A stretch of 64,000 bases of DNA from Zobellella iuensis (GTDB lineage Bacteria > Pseudomonadota > Gammaproteobacteria > Enterobacterales > Aeromonadaceae): positions 1 to 64,000 of the forward strand of contig NZ_JAERTZ010000012.1 in assembly GCF_016746085.1 (NCBI RefSeq), given 5' to 3'. The notes beneath the pieces were generated by a model. That model did no database searches, was not told the DNA's origin, and was given only the letters and a program-made list of their open reading frames with translations. The position numbers and the translations under genes are program-made. Below are positions 37,396-46,259 of the stretch, one piece after another. The number at the start of each line of letters is the position of its first letter. Position 1 is the first letter of the stretch.

Positions 37396-38838
37396 ATGTC
37401 TGATTCTGTTTTTCGTAATTATATCGCCGGTGAGTGGGTTGAAGGTCCAAGCGCTATTGCCAATGTCAGCCCCGCCGACCTCAGCGATGTGATCGGTCAC
37501 TACGCTCAGGCCGACGCCACCCAGACCAGGGCGGCCATCGCTGCCGCCGTTAAAGGCCAGCAGGAATGGGCCAAAAGCGGCCTGGAACAGCGTTACAGCG
37601 TGCTGATGGCCATCGGTGACGAACTGATCGCCCGCAAGGACGAACTGGGTCGGCTCCTGGCCCGGGAAGAAGGCAAGACCCTGGCCGAAGGTGTGGGCGA
37701 AACCTATCGTTCCGGCCAGTTCTTCCATTACTACGCAGCCGAAGTACTGCGTCAGATGGGAGAGACCGCCGATTCCGTACGCGCCGGCGTTGAAATTGAA
37801 ACCCGCCGTGAACCGGTCGGTGTGGTTGGCATAATTACTCCCTGGAACTTCCCGACCGCGACCGGTGCCTGGAAAATCGCCCCGGCCCTGGCCTTCGGTA
37901 ATGCGATCGTCTGGAAACCGGCCAACCAGGTCCCGGCATCGGCCTGGGCCCTGACCGAAATCATCTCCCGCCAGGGTCTACCTGCCGGTACCTTCAACCT
38001 GGTCATGGGCCCAGGTGCCGAAGTTGGTGACGTGTTGATCAATTCCCGTGATATCAATGCCCTGACCTTTACCGGCTCACTGGAAACCGGTCGTAAGGTG
38101 GCGGCCGCCACCGCCGTCAACCTGGTCAAGTGCCAACTGGAGATGGGCAGCAAGAACGCCCTGGTGGTGCTGGATGACGCCGACCTGGATAACGCAGTAG
38201 AGTGCGCGGTTGGCGGTGCTTACGGCGGCACCGGACAGAAATGTACCGCGTCTTCACGGCTAATCGTCACCGAGGGTATCCACGACCGTTTTGTCGAAGC
38301 CGTCATCGCACGCATGAAGAAACTGGTGGTCGGTCATCCGCTGAAGGAAGGCGTGCATATCGGTGCCGTGGCAGATGCTCGCCAGATGGAGTCCAACCTG
38401 AAATATCTGGAACTGGCCAAGAGCGAAGGCGCCAAACTGGCCTACGGCGGTGAAGTGATTACCGAAGCGACCGAAGGCTACTACCTGCAGCCAGCGCTAT
38501 TCACCAACACCTCCAACGACATGACCATCAACCGTGAGGAAGCCTTCGCGCCCATCGCCTGTGTCATCAAGGTCAAGGATTATGCAGAAGCACTAGCGAC
38601 CCTGAACGACACCAACTTCGGTCTGACCGGTGGTATCTGTACCGAGTCGCTGAAGTATGCGACCGACTTCAAACGCAATGCCAAGACTGGCTGCGTAATG
38701 GTCAACCTGCCGACCGCCGGCACTGATTACCATGTACCGTTCGGTGGTCGCAAGGATTCCAGCTTTGGCCCTCGCGAACAGGGTACTTACGCCAAGGAAT
38801 TCTACACCGTTGTGAAAACCACCTATATCCGCGCATAA
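37396..38838 (+). CDS. NAD(P)-dependent aldehyde dehydrogenase
   Basis: A 480-residue aldehyde dehydrogenase turning an aldehyde into the acid. All catalytic parts are present: TPWNFPTATGAWK with the Asn of the oxyanion hole, FTGSLETG, the general base Glu in LEMGSKN and the nucleophile Cys in GGTGQKCTASSRL. It is closest in style to the ketoglutarate-semialdehyde/KGSADH group. A strong AAAGGAGG ribosome site precedes the start. It is first of a run with the dipeptidase-like gene (13 bases on), a BCCT transporter and ridA. The aldehyde may come from a betaine or amino-aldehyde, but that is inferred. Confidence 0.88.
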   Translation: MSDSVFRNYIAGEWVEGPSAIANVSPADLSDVIGHYAQADATQTRAAIAAAVKGQQEWAKSGLEQRYSVLMAIGDELIARKDELGRLLAREEGKTLAEGVGETYRSGQFFHYYAAEVLRQMGETADSVRAGVEIETRREPVGVVGIITPWNFPTATGAWKIAPALAFGNAIVWKPANQVPASAWALTEIISRQGLPAGTFNLVMGPGAEVGDVLINSRDINALTFTGSLETGRKVAAATAVNLVKCQLEMGSKNALVVLDDADLDNAVECAVGGAYGGTGQKCTASSRLIVTEGIHDRFVEAVIARMKKLVVGHPLKEGVHIGAVADARQMESNLKYLELAKSEGAKLAYGGEVITEATEGYYLQPALFTNTSNDMTINREEAFAPIACVIKVKDYAEALATLNDTNFGLTGGICTESLKYATDFKRNAKTGCVMVNLPTAGTDYHVPFGGRKDSSFGPREQGTYAKEFYTVVKTTYIRA

Positions 38839-38851
38839 CGGGGACGGGGCA

Positions 38852-39865
38852 ATGAGCAGAGAACTGCATAACGACATGATAGTGATCGACGGTCTTCAGT
38901 ACTCCAACTGGAACCGGGAGATCTTTGAACAGCTGCGCGAAGGCGGGGTCACCATGGTGCATGCCACCATCGTCTATCACGAACAGATCCGTGAAACCCT
39001 GATGCGCATTTCCGAATGGAACCGCCAGTTCGAGCAGCACGGCGACCTGATCACGCCGATACGCAGTGCCGACGATATCCGCCGTGCCAAGACCGACGGC
39101 AAGGTCGGCATCATGTTCGGGGCACAGAACTGCTCCCCCATCGAAGATGACATCGGCATGGTTGAGGTGATGCGTGATCTGAATTTGATGATCATGCAAT
39201 TGACCTATAACAACCAGAGCCTGCTGGCTTGCGGTTGTTATGAAGCGGTCGACAGCGGCGTCACCCGCTTCGGTCGCCAGGTGATCAAGGAGATGAACCG
39301 GGTCGGCATGGTGGTGGACATGAGCCACAGCGGCGAACGCAGTACCCTGGAGGCGATCGAGATTTCCGAGCGTCCCATCGTGATCTCGCACGCCAATCCA
39401 CTGAGCTTTCACGACGCCAAGCGCAACAAGTCTGACAAGGTGTTGCAGGCACTGGCCGAATCCGGTGGTCTGCTGGGCTTCAGCGCCTATCCCTTCCACC
39501 TTAAAAACGGCTCGGACTGCACTCTGGAAGAATACTGCGACATGATCGCCCGTACCGCCGATCTGATGGGTGTGGAGCGACTGGGGATCGGTACCGACTT
39601 GTGTCAGAACCAGCCGCTGTCGGTGCTTGAATGGATGCGTAATGGCCGTTGGTCGAAAGCCATGGATTACGGCGAAGGCTCCAAGTCCAACGCCGACTGG
39701 CCCCGTCCTCTGTCCTGGTTCCGCGACAGCCGCGACTTCCCGAACCTGACCAAGGGCTTGCTGGCCCGAGGCTTCAGCCCCGAAGACGTAGCCAAGATCA
39801 TGGGCTTGAACTGGCTTGACTTGCTTGACGCAGGTTTGAAGCCGCTAGCCGTCAAGGATTATTGA
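38852..39865 (+). CDS. M19 (renal-dipeptidase) family protein of the betaine-catabolism type
   Basis: A 337-residue TIM-barrel amidohydrolase resembling the dipeptidase-like protein found in Pseudomonas dimethylglycine clusters (PA5396 type): VIDGLQYSNWNREIF, the QNCSPIEDDIG segment, DMSHSG, ISHANP, GIGTDL and KIMGLNWL. Two usual zinc ligands differ: the N-terminal HxD (normally DGHND) is DGLQ, and the bridging Glu is Gln in FGAQN. The two later His remain. Dipeptidase activity is thus doubtful; a mononuclear or altered reaction is likely. It lacks a signal peptide, so it is cytosolic. The neighbouring BCCT, ALDH and RidA support a role in methylated-amine breakdown. Confidence 0.8.
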   Translation: MSRELHNDMIVIDGLQYSNWNREIFEQLREGGVTMVHATIVYHEQIRETLMRISEWNRQFEQHGDLITPIRSADDIRRAKTDGKVGIMFGAQNCSPIEDDIGMVEVMRDLNLMIMQLTYNNQSLLACGCYEAVDSGVTRFGRQVIKEMNRVGMVVDMSHSGERSTLEAIEISERPIVISHANPLSFHDAKRNKSDKVLQALAESGGLLGFSAYPFHLKNGSDCTLEEYCDMIARTADLMGVERLGIGTDLCQNQPLSVLEWMRNGRWSKAMDYGEGSKSNADWPRPLSWFRDSRDFPNLTKGLLARGFSPEDVAKIMGLNWLDLLDAGLKPLAVKDY

Positions 39866-39912
39866 GGGAGCGATAGCTCCCCTGTACATGATGTTCCATT
39901 ATGGAGGCGAAC

Positions 39913-41475
39913 ATGAGCAACGAAACAGAGGCAACCCTGGTTATGGATAAGGATATCAACGCCAAACCGACCTTGCTGACCAGTCTCGATATACCGGTAT
40001 TTCTAATCAGTGGCGGCGTCCTGCTGCTATTCGTGGTCATGGCACTGTATGACATAGAGCTGGTCTCCGGCTGGGTAAACACTGCCTTTGCGGTGTCAAC
40101 CAAGGTATTCGGTGCCTACTGGCAGGTGTTACTGTTACTGACCTTCTTTATCGGTCTGGTACTGGCCATAGGTCGCTCCGGTAATGTGCGACTGGGTGGC
40201 TTGAGCGTCCCCGAGAAGTCTACCTTTCAGTGGATGTCGATCATCATGTGCACCCTGCTGGCCGGTGGTGGCGTATTCTGGGCCGCAGCCGAACCCATGG
40301 CTCACTTCATCTCCTCACCGCCCCTGTACGCCGGCGAAACTAACAAGGTCAATATGGCCTTCAACGCTCTGGCACAGAGCTTTATGCATTGGGGATTCCT
40401 GGCCTGGGCCATCCTCGGCAGCCTGACTGGTGTGGTGTTTATGCATTTGCACTATGACAAGGGACTGCCTCTGAAGCCCCGCACCCTCCTCTACCCGGTG
40501 TTCGGCGACAAGGTAATGAAGGGCTGGCTGGGCTCCCTGGTCGATTCCAGCTGTGTGCTGGCAGTGGTTGCCGGTACCGTGGGGCCAATCGGCTTTCTCG
40601 GCCTGCAGATCAGCTTTGGGCTGGAAAAGCTGTTCGGTATTCCCGATACCTACACCACTCAGGTAACCATACTGGTCGGCCTGATCATCATCTATACCCT
40701 GTCTGCGGTTAGTGGTGTCAACCGGGGTATCCAGATACTCAGCAATATCAATGTGGTGTTGGCTGCCTTCCTGATGGTTTTCATCCTGCTGTTCGGTCCG
40801 ACCGCCTTTATCATCGATGCTTATCTGCACGCTTTCGGTACTTACCTTGAACAGTTCATCCCGATGGCGACCTTCCGTGCCGATCCCGCCTGGCTGGACT
40901 GGTGGACAGTATTCTTCTGGGGTTGGTTCCTAGGCTATGGCCCGTTGATGGCGATGTTTGTGGCTCGTATCTCCCGTGGTCGTACCGTGCGTCAGATTAT
41001 CATGCTAATTTCCATCATTGCGCCCATCATTACCTGTTTCTGGTTCACCATCATAGGCGGCAGTGGACTGGCCTTTGAACTGGCCAATCCCGGCAGTATT
41101 TCCGGTCCCTTCACTGGATTTAACCTGCCCGCTGCCCTGCTGGCCATCACCGAACAGTTGCCGATGGGCTTTACCATTTCAGTGCTGTTCTTGGTACTCA
41201 CCACCATCTTTGTTGCCACCACAGGTGACTCCATGACCTATGCCGTATCCATGGTAATGACCGGCACTGATCATCCTCATGCAAGTGTAAGGGTATTCTG
41301 GGGTGTGATGATGGGGATAGTAGCCGCCATCTTAATATCCATTGGTTCCGGTGGCATCTCGGCCCTGCAATCCTTCATCGTAGTTACCGCCGTGCCCGTA
41401 TCACTGATATTGCTACCCACTTTATGGGTCGCACCGAAAATTATCAAACAGATGGCTGCTAAACAGGGGCTTTGA
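39913..41475 (+). CDS. BCCT-family betaine/choline/carnitine transporter 1
   Basis: A 520-residue twelve-helix secondary transporter. It has the BCCT aromatic box region: WTVFFWGWFLGYGPLMAMFVARISRGRT, plus the paired GGGVFWAAAEPMAHF. The start at 39913 was chosen for the GGAGGCGAAC just before it; the frame is open 12 bases further. N- and C-terminal tails are short, as in catabolic BCCTs rather than osmoregulated BetP. The family imports quaternary amines with Na+ or H+, so it feeds the ALDH and dipeptidase-like enzymes upstream. A terminator follows. Confidence 0.9.
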   Translation: MSNETEATLVMDKDINAKPTLLTSLDIPVFLISGGVLLLFVVMALYDIELVSGWVNTAFAVSTKVFGAYWQVLLLLTFFIGLVLAIGRSGNVRLGGLSVPEKSTFQWMSIIMCTLLAGGGVFWAAAEPMAHFISSPPLYAGETNKVNMAFNALAQSFMHWGFLAWAILGSLTGVVFMHLHYDKGLPLKPRTLLYPVFGDKVMKGWLGSLVDSSCVLAVVAGTVGPIGFLGLQISFGLEKLFGIPDTYTTQVTILVGLIIIYTLSAVSGVNRGIQILSNINVVLAAFLMVFILLFGPTAFIIDAYLHAFGTYLEQFIPMATFRADPAWLDWWTVFFWGWFLGYGPLMAMFVARISRGRTVRQIIMLISIIAPIITCFWFTIIGGSGLAFELANPGSISGPFTGFNLPAALLAITEQLPMGFTISVLFLVLTTIFVATTGDSMTYAVSMVMTGTDHPHASVRVFWGVMMGIVAAILISIGSGGISALQSFIVVTAVPVSLILLPTLWVAPKIIKQMAAKQGL

Positions 41476-41520
41476 GCCGCCATAGCACGCTCTGAGGCCA
41501 CATCCCAGAGCTACATATTT

Positions 41521-41544
41521 GAGCGGCAACTGCCGCTCTTTTTT
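41521..41544 (+). terminator. Rho-independent terminator after BCCT 1
   Basis: GAGCGGC-AACT-GCCGCTC followed by TTTTTT. It separates ridA, which starts 26 bases later, so ridA gets only read-through or an own promoter. Confidence 0.85.
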
Positions 41545-41570
41545 AATCCGCTCAATTAAGAGGAACACCG

Positions 41571-41984
41571 ATGAAAATAGCAGTAAAAACCAAACTGTTC
41601 GCCTCTAAGGCACCACTGGAATGGGCCATCATGGCCAACGGCCAGTTTTATACCGCCCAAATTCCTATCGACGCTACAGGCAAGGTAGTCGAGGGAGGCA
41701 TCGAGGCACAAGCGCGTCAGACCATGGAAAACTTCAAACACACGGTGGAAGCAGCCGGCCTGACCATGGCGGACGTGACCCAGGTACTGATCTACGTCAC
41801 CGCTCGCGACCAGCTGCCCGTGTTCAACAAGGTCTATGCCGATTACTTTGAGGCCCCCTACCCAAACCGGGCGGCAATGATAGTCGCCGGCCTGGCCAGA
41901 GAAGAAATGCTCTGCGAAATAGTAGCTTACGCAGCTCATCCCGATGCTGCGTCATTACCAGAGAGGGAATCATCAGCGTCATGA
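41571..41984 (+). CDS. RidA/YjgF-family enamine/imine deaminase
   Basis: A 137-residue RidA protein that hydrolyses reactive enamines/imines made by PLP enzymes. The substrate-binding Arg in YPNRAAMIVAGLA and the Glu of CEIVAYAA are conserved; the central VTQVLIYVTARDQLPVFNKVYADYF block is standard. AGAGG lies eight bases before the start. The last ~12 residues (SLPERESSAS) are beyond the usual family end, and the stop overlaps that of a brxL fragment on the opposite strand. The tail may therefore have been formed at a recombination joint. Confidence 0.85.
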   Translation: MKIAVKTKLFASKAPLEWAIMANGQFYTAQIPIDATGKVVEGGIEAQARQTMENFKHTVEAAGLTMADVTQVLIYVTARDQLPVFNKVYADYFEAPYPNRAAMIVAGLAREEMLCEIVAYAAHPDAASLPERESSAS

Positions 41985-42440
41985 TACCCCCAGCGCCTTG
42001 AACACGGCGTCTACCGGGTCGGCGTAGAAGCTGATCTGGAATTTCGAGAACAGCTCGGCCGGCACGGTGGGAATGTCGGCGGCGGAGGCCATGGGCAAGA
42101 GCACCTTGCGGCCGCCGCTGTCCATTGCCAGTTGCAGGCTGCCGGCCAGATCTTCCACCGGGTTTACCCCCCAGGGTCATGTCGCCCAGCACTACCATTT
42201 GCTCCTGCATGGGGCGTCCCATCAAGGCCACCAGTATCGCCCTTGGTGACCAGGTGCACCACGCCAAGCTTGCCGAGCCCTTCCGGAATCAAGCGGCTGC
42301 CGCCCAGCTTTTTCAGCTACTCTTTCACCCGGCGGCGAGTTTCCAGGGCATAACGCCCCTGGTAAAGCAGCTGTCAGGGTGCAACGGCTTGAGTAGGCCG
42401 GACACGGTGTGGCACACGGAAATGACATTGAAAGCACGCT
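41979..42440 (-). pseudogene. brxL: Remnant of brxL (BREX Lon-like ATPase/protease), 3' end
   Basis: On the minus strand, frames across 41979-42440 spell pieces of the BrxL C-terminus in order: VSGLLKPLHPD, ALETRRRVKE, LIPEGLGKLGVVHLVTKGDTG, GRPMQEQMVVLGDMTLGG, DLAGSLQLAMDSGG, VLLPMASAADIPTVPAELFS, and DPVDAVFKALGVS followed by the natural stop. Frameshifts, an in-frame stop and missing segments break it, and everything upstream of this piece is gone. No other BREX gene is present. It is a dead relic of a BREX system deleted from this island. Confidence 0.8.
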
Positions 42441-42615
42441 AATCTATAGGCCTCATGATCACAGTTCATGACCACATACCCAGATATTGATTGAGTCATT
42501 CATACAGACTGTACAAACTTATCGCACCATCAGGTCCAGGGGGGACAACTCGAATTAATTATCCTGACACACAAAAACAACCACGGACTTTTTTATATCG
42601 TCATGGAGTGATTTT

Positions 42616-44202
42616 ATGCCAACCAATATCCGCCCCAGTGTATTCTGGCCCACATTCTTACTACTCATGGCAGCTCTTTTCGCTAGCTATTGGAACTTAG
42701 AAAATTTTCTTGATACCACTAGAAAAATAAATGACATCATCCTGAGCAACTTTTCTTGGTTATTTAACCTGGGTAGTCTTTACCTGCTAATACTGGCTAT
42801 TGTCGTTTACTTTTCTCCGTTAGGCCGAATTCGCATCGGTGGAGAAGCTGCGACACCATTACTGAACAAGCTTCGCTGGTTTTCCATTACCCTCTGTACC
42901 ACTCTGGCAGTAGGAGTACTATTCTGGACCACGGCCGAGCCGTTGTATCACCTTTACGGTCCACCCGAAAGCGCCCAGCTGCAGGCCGGCTCAGCCCAAG
43001 CAGCCCAGTTCGCCATGGCCAGTATGTTTCTGCACTGGTCTTTCACTCCCTACGCCATTTACACCATTCCCTCATTGGTCTTCGCGCTGGCCTTTTACAA
43101 CCTGCGTAAACGCTTTTCTATCAGTAGCATGCTCGAGCCCATACTGGGAGCGACAAACAGCCGCCGTTACGGGGCAGCGATAGATGCCATAGCCCTCTAT
43201 GCCCTGGTCGCCGGCATGGCTTCGTCATTGGGAACAGGCGCCCTGACCATAGCCGGTGGTATAGGCCAGTATATGGGGGGAGAAACCAGCCCGCTTCGCC
43301 TGGGGGTGGTTATCGCCATTATCGTCACCACCTTTGTCCTTTCCGCCGCTAGCGGCCTTAAAAAAGGCATAGCCCGTCTATCAGCACTCAACGCTTGGTT
43401 ACTGCTGTTTCTGGGTATTACCATGCTTCTGCTGGGGCCAACAGCCTTTGTTATTTCGCTTGGTAGCGAATCTATCGGCGTGTATCTAGACACCTTTTTC
43501 AGCCGCAGCCTGTTTAACGGCGTGGCCGCTGGTGACCCCTGGCCCCAGTGGTGGACCGTGTTCTACTGGGCTGTCTGGTTTGCATGGGCGCCGGTCACAG
43601 CACTGTTCCTGGGCAAAATAGCCAGAGGCTACACAGTACGAGAGTTCATCCACATCAACCTGGTTTACCCCTCTATATTTGCCATCGTCTGGATTTGCAT
43701 ATTCTCAGGCACCGCGATTTACATGGACATGCACCAGAGCATTGGTTTGAACGACGTGCTCAATAACCAAGGAGTGGAACATGTTCTTTATTATCTGTTC
43801 GAACAATTATCGGGCACCAAATTGATAGCACCCATACTGCTGTTTATCGCCTACATCTCGTATGTAACCGCAGCCGACTCCAACACCGATGCCATTGGGG
43901 GCCTCTGTACGCGTGGATTAACCGCCGAAAGTGACCTCAACACCGGCCTGTCGATGAAGGTACTTTGGGGCTCCATCATCGGTATAGTGTCTTGGGTTAT
44001 GGTCTCGTTTGTAGGGTTGGACGGCGTAAAAATGCTTTCTAACCTGGGCGGAATACCAGCCTTGTTCATCATTCTTTTCAGCAGCATATCGTTATGGAAA
44101 TGGCTGAAAAACCCAGCCCTGCTCACAACAGCCGCCGCCACCCAAGCAGTAACTTATTCATCCTCTTGCGAAGGAAAACAACCCCATGCACATCAAGCGT
44201 AA
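42616..44202 (+). CDS. BCCT-family transporter 2
   Basis: A 528-residue second BCCT symporter, only distantly like the first. About twelve helices; it has VLFWTTAEPLYHLYGPP, the GMASSLGTGALTIAGGIGQY loop and WWTVFYWAVWFAWAPVTALFLG in helix 8 with the aromatic residues that cradle a trimethylammonium group. It overlaps the following CocE-type hydrolase by 17 bases, so imported substrate and hydrolase are linked: an ester or amide of a quaternary amine (such as a carnitine or choline ester) would make sense. The substrate is inferred. Confidence 0.88.
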   Translation: MPTNIRPSVFWPTFLLLMAALFASYWNLENFLDTTRKINDIILSNFSWLFNLGSLYLLILAIVVYFSPLGRIRIGGEAATPLLNKLRWFSITLCTTLAVGVLFWTTAEPLYHLYGPPESAQLQAGSAQAAQFAMASMFLHWSFTPYAIYTIPSLVFALAFYNLRKRFSISSMLEPILGATNSRRYGAAIDAIALYALVAGMASSLGTGALTIAGGIGQYMGGETSPLRLGVVIAIIVTTFVLSAASGLKKGIARLSALNAWLLLFLGITMLLLGPTAFVISLGSESIGVYLDTFFSRSLFNGVAAGDPWPQWWTVFYWAVWFAWAPVTALFLGKIARGYTVREFIHINLVYPSIFAIVWICIFSGTAIYMDMHQSIGLNDVLNNQGVEHVLYYLFEQLSGTKLIAPILLFIAYISYVTAADSNTDAIGGLCTRGLTAESDLNTGLSMKVLWGSIIGIVSWVMVSFVGLDGVKMLSNLGGIPALFIILFSSISLWKWLKNPALLTTAAATQAVTYSSSCEGKQPHAHQA

Positions 44203-46195
44203 TTTTCCTCATCCCGTGCGCGAGATAGAACACCTGATGATTCCGTTGGCAGATGGCACTAGACTGGCCGCCCGAATCTGGCTGCCTGAAGATGCGGAGC
44301 ATGCTCCGGTACCGGCCATTCTGGAATATCTGCCCTATCGCAAGCTGGACGGCACCGCAGTGCGCGATGCGCTGACTCATCCTTACCTGGCCGGCCATGG
44401 CTATGCCTGCGTGCGAGTTGATATTCGTGGCAATGGCGAGTCGGATGGCTTGATGCTGGATGAGTATCTGCCACAAGAACAGGATGATGCCCTGGAGATC
44501 ATCGACTGGATTTGCCAACAGCCCTGGTGCAACGGCAACCTGGGCATGATGGGCATATCCTGGGGTGGCTTCAATAGCCTGCAAGTAGCAGCACGCAAGC
44601 CCAAAGCGCTCAAAGCCATCATTACTCTCTGCTCCACCGACGATCGTTACGCCGACGATATTCACTATAAGGGCGGCAACCTGTTACTGGAAAACCAGGC
44701 TTGGGCCGCCACCATGCTTAACTTTTCTGCTGCGGCACCCGACCCTCGTCTGGTGGGAGAAAACTGGCAACCCCTGTGGCAACAACGGCTGGAAAACATG
44801 CCACTACTGGCAGCCAACTGGTTGGAGCATCCACTGAGAGATTCGTTCTGGGCTCATGGCTCGGTATGTGAAAACTACCAAGACATAGAAGCGGCCGTGT
44901 ACTGTATCAGCGGCTGGGGGGATTCCTACATCAACAGCATTCCGCGCTTCATGGAATACTTGCCCGGTCCCAAAAAGGCGCTGATTGGCCCTTGGATACA
45001 CAAATATCCCCATTTTGCCATTCCCGATCCGGCTATTGGATTCTTACAGGAAGCCCTGCGCTGGTGGGACTACTGGTTGAAAGGAATGGATACCGGCATC
45101 ATGGACGAGCCTGTCTGTACCTTCTATCTGCAAGACAGCCTGCCCCCTGCCCCCATGTACAAGGAACGTCCCGGAGCATGGGTACAAACCGAAGGCTGGC
45201 CCAGCAGGTACATCGCAGAGCAGTGCTTTAGCCTTACCGATAACGGTCTGAAAATAGGAGAAGAACCCCTGCAATCTGCCCTTTCCGTTTGTTCACCGTT
45301 GACCACCGGTACCCATCATGGCGAATATTGCGGTTTTTGGTACGGACCGGACTTTGCTACCGATCAGCGCCGAGACGACGCTCACTCCCTGTGCTTTACC
45401 AGCGAGCCCCTGCAGACGTCCATCAACATTCTTGGCCGCCCGCGCCTACGGCTGCGCGGCCATGTTGATCAAAACTGTGGTCAGATTACTGTGCGACTGA
45501 ATGACGTGGCGCCCAACGGTCAAGTAGCCATGATTTGCTATGGCACACTCAATCTTGCACTGCGCAATAGCCCTGCCACGCTGGAACCACCGGTGCCCGG
45601 AGAGCCCATGGATATTGAAGTGGAGCTGAACTTGATTGGGCACCGTCTGCCCGCCGGACACCGGCTGCGCATCTCCATTGCTACCGCCTCCTTCCCTCTG
45701 GTATGGACCAGCCCCAAGCTAACCACCTTTACCCTGGAATCAAGTTGCCAGCAGTTGCTGCTGCCCACTTTTGCCGGTAACACTATCACCAACCCCTTCC
45801 AGCCACCGGAAGCCGCCGAGCCCGTGGCTCTGGAGCAATTGCGGCCTACCAGTCCATCCCGAACCATTGTCGAGGACGTGGCAACTGGCGAAATTTGCGT
45901 AAGGGTGCACGACGATCTGGGTTGTCACCAGTTTCTGAATCATGGCCTGCGGGTTGAACAAGAGGTCGTTGAGGAATACCGTAGTCGTCCCTGGGATCCC
46001 AACGCTACCCGGGCTGATATTAAGTGGTTTTACTGCGCCGGCCGGAACAACTGGGAAGTAAAAGTGGAAAGCGAACTGCACATGAGCTGCGACGCACAAT
46101 ACTTCTACCTTGATGCCAAGCAAACCGCCTGGTTGAATGGAGAACAGCAACATCAGAAAAACTGGCAACAAAAAGTACCGCGCCTTGCTCAATAG
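44186..46195 (+). CDS. CocE/NonD-type alpha/beta-hydrolase
   Basis: A 669-residue hydrolase of the X-Pro dipeptidyl-peptidase/CocE family (esterase or peptidase). The nucleophile elbow GISWGGF has Ser125, preceded by DIRGNGESDG, a family hallmark. The C-terminal third is the jelly-roll PepX-C domain (GRPRLRLRGHVDQNCGQITVRL). No signal peptide is seen, so it acts in the cytosol. It overlaps the BCCT gene and precedes a GcvA-type LysR gene by 64 bases on the same strand. Likely role: splitting an imported ester/amide. No substrate can be named. Confidence 0.85.
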   Translation: MHIKRNFPHPVREIEHLMIPLADGTRLAARIWLPEDAEHAPVPAILEYLPYRKLDGTAVRDALTHPYLAGHGYACVRVDIRGNGESDGLMLDEYLPQEQDDALEIIDWICQQPWCNGNLGMMGISWGGFNSLQVAARKPKALKAIITLCSTDDRYADDIHYKGGNLLLENQAWAATMLNFSAAAPDPRLVGENWQPLWQQRLENMPLLAANWLEHPLRDSFWAHGSVCENYQDIEAAVYCISGWGDSYINSIPRFMEYLPGPKKALIGPWIHKYPHFAIPDPAIGFLQEALRWWDYWLKGMDTGIMDEPVCTFYLQDSLPPAPMYKERPGAWVQTEGWPSRYIAEQCFSLTDNGLKIGEEPLQSALSVCSPLTTGTHHGEYCGFWYGPDFATDQRRDDAHSLCFTSEPLQTSINILGRPRLRLRGHVDQNCGQITVRLNDVAPNGQVAMICYGTLNLALRNSPATLEPPVPGEPMDIEVELNLIGHRLPAGHRLRISIATASFPLVWTSPKLTTFTLESSCQQLLLPTFAGNTITNPFQPPEAAEPVALEQLRPTSPSRTIVEDVATGEICVRVHDDLGCHQFLNHGLRVEQEVVEEYRSRPWDPNATRADIKWFYCAGRNNWEVKVESELHMSCDAQYFYLDAKQTAWLNGEQQHQKNWQQKVPRLAQ

Positions 46196-46259
46196 CCGCT
46201 GCTAGCGTTAACAGCACCGACCAAAGGCCGTATACTCCGGGCAAATACAAGGAAGTAAC

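Noticed and set aside
37396-38838. Betaine aldehyde dehydrogenase BetB as a firm name
   Set aside because: Sequence style is nearer to the ketoglutarate-semialdehyde group and no betA or betI is adjacent; only the family is stated.
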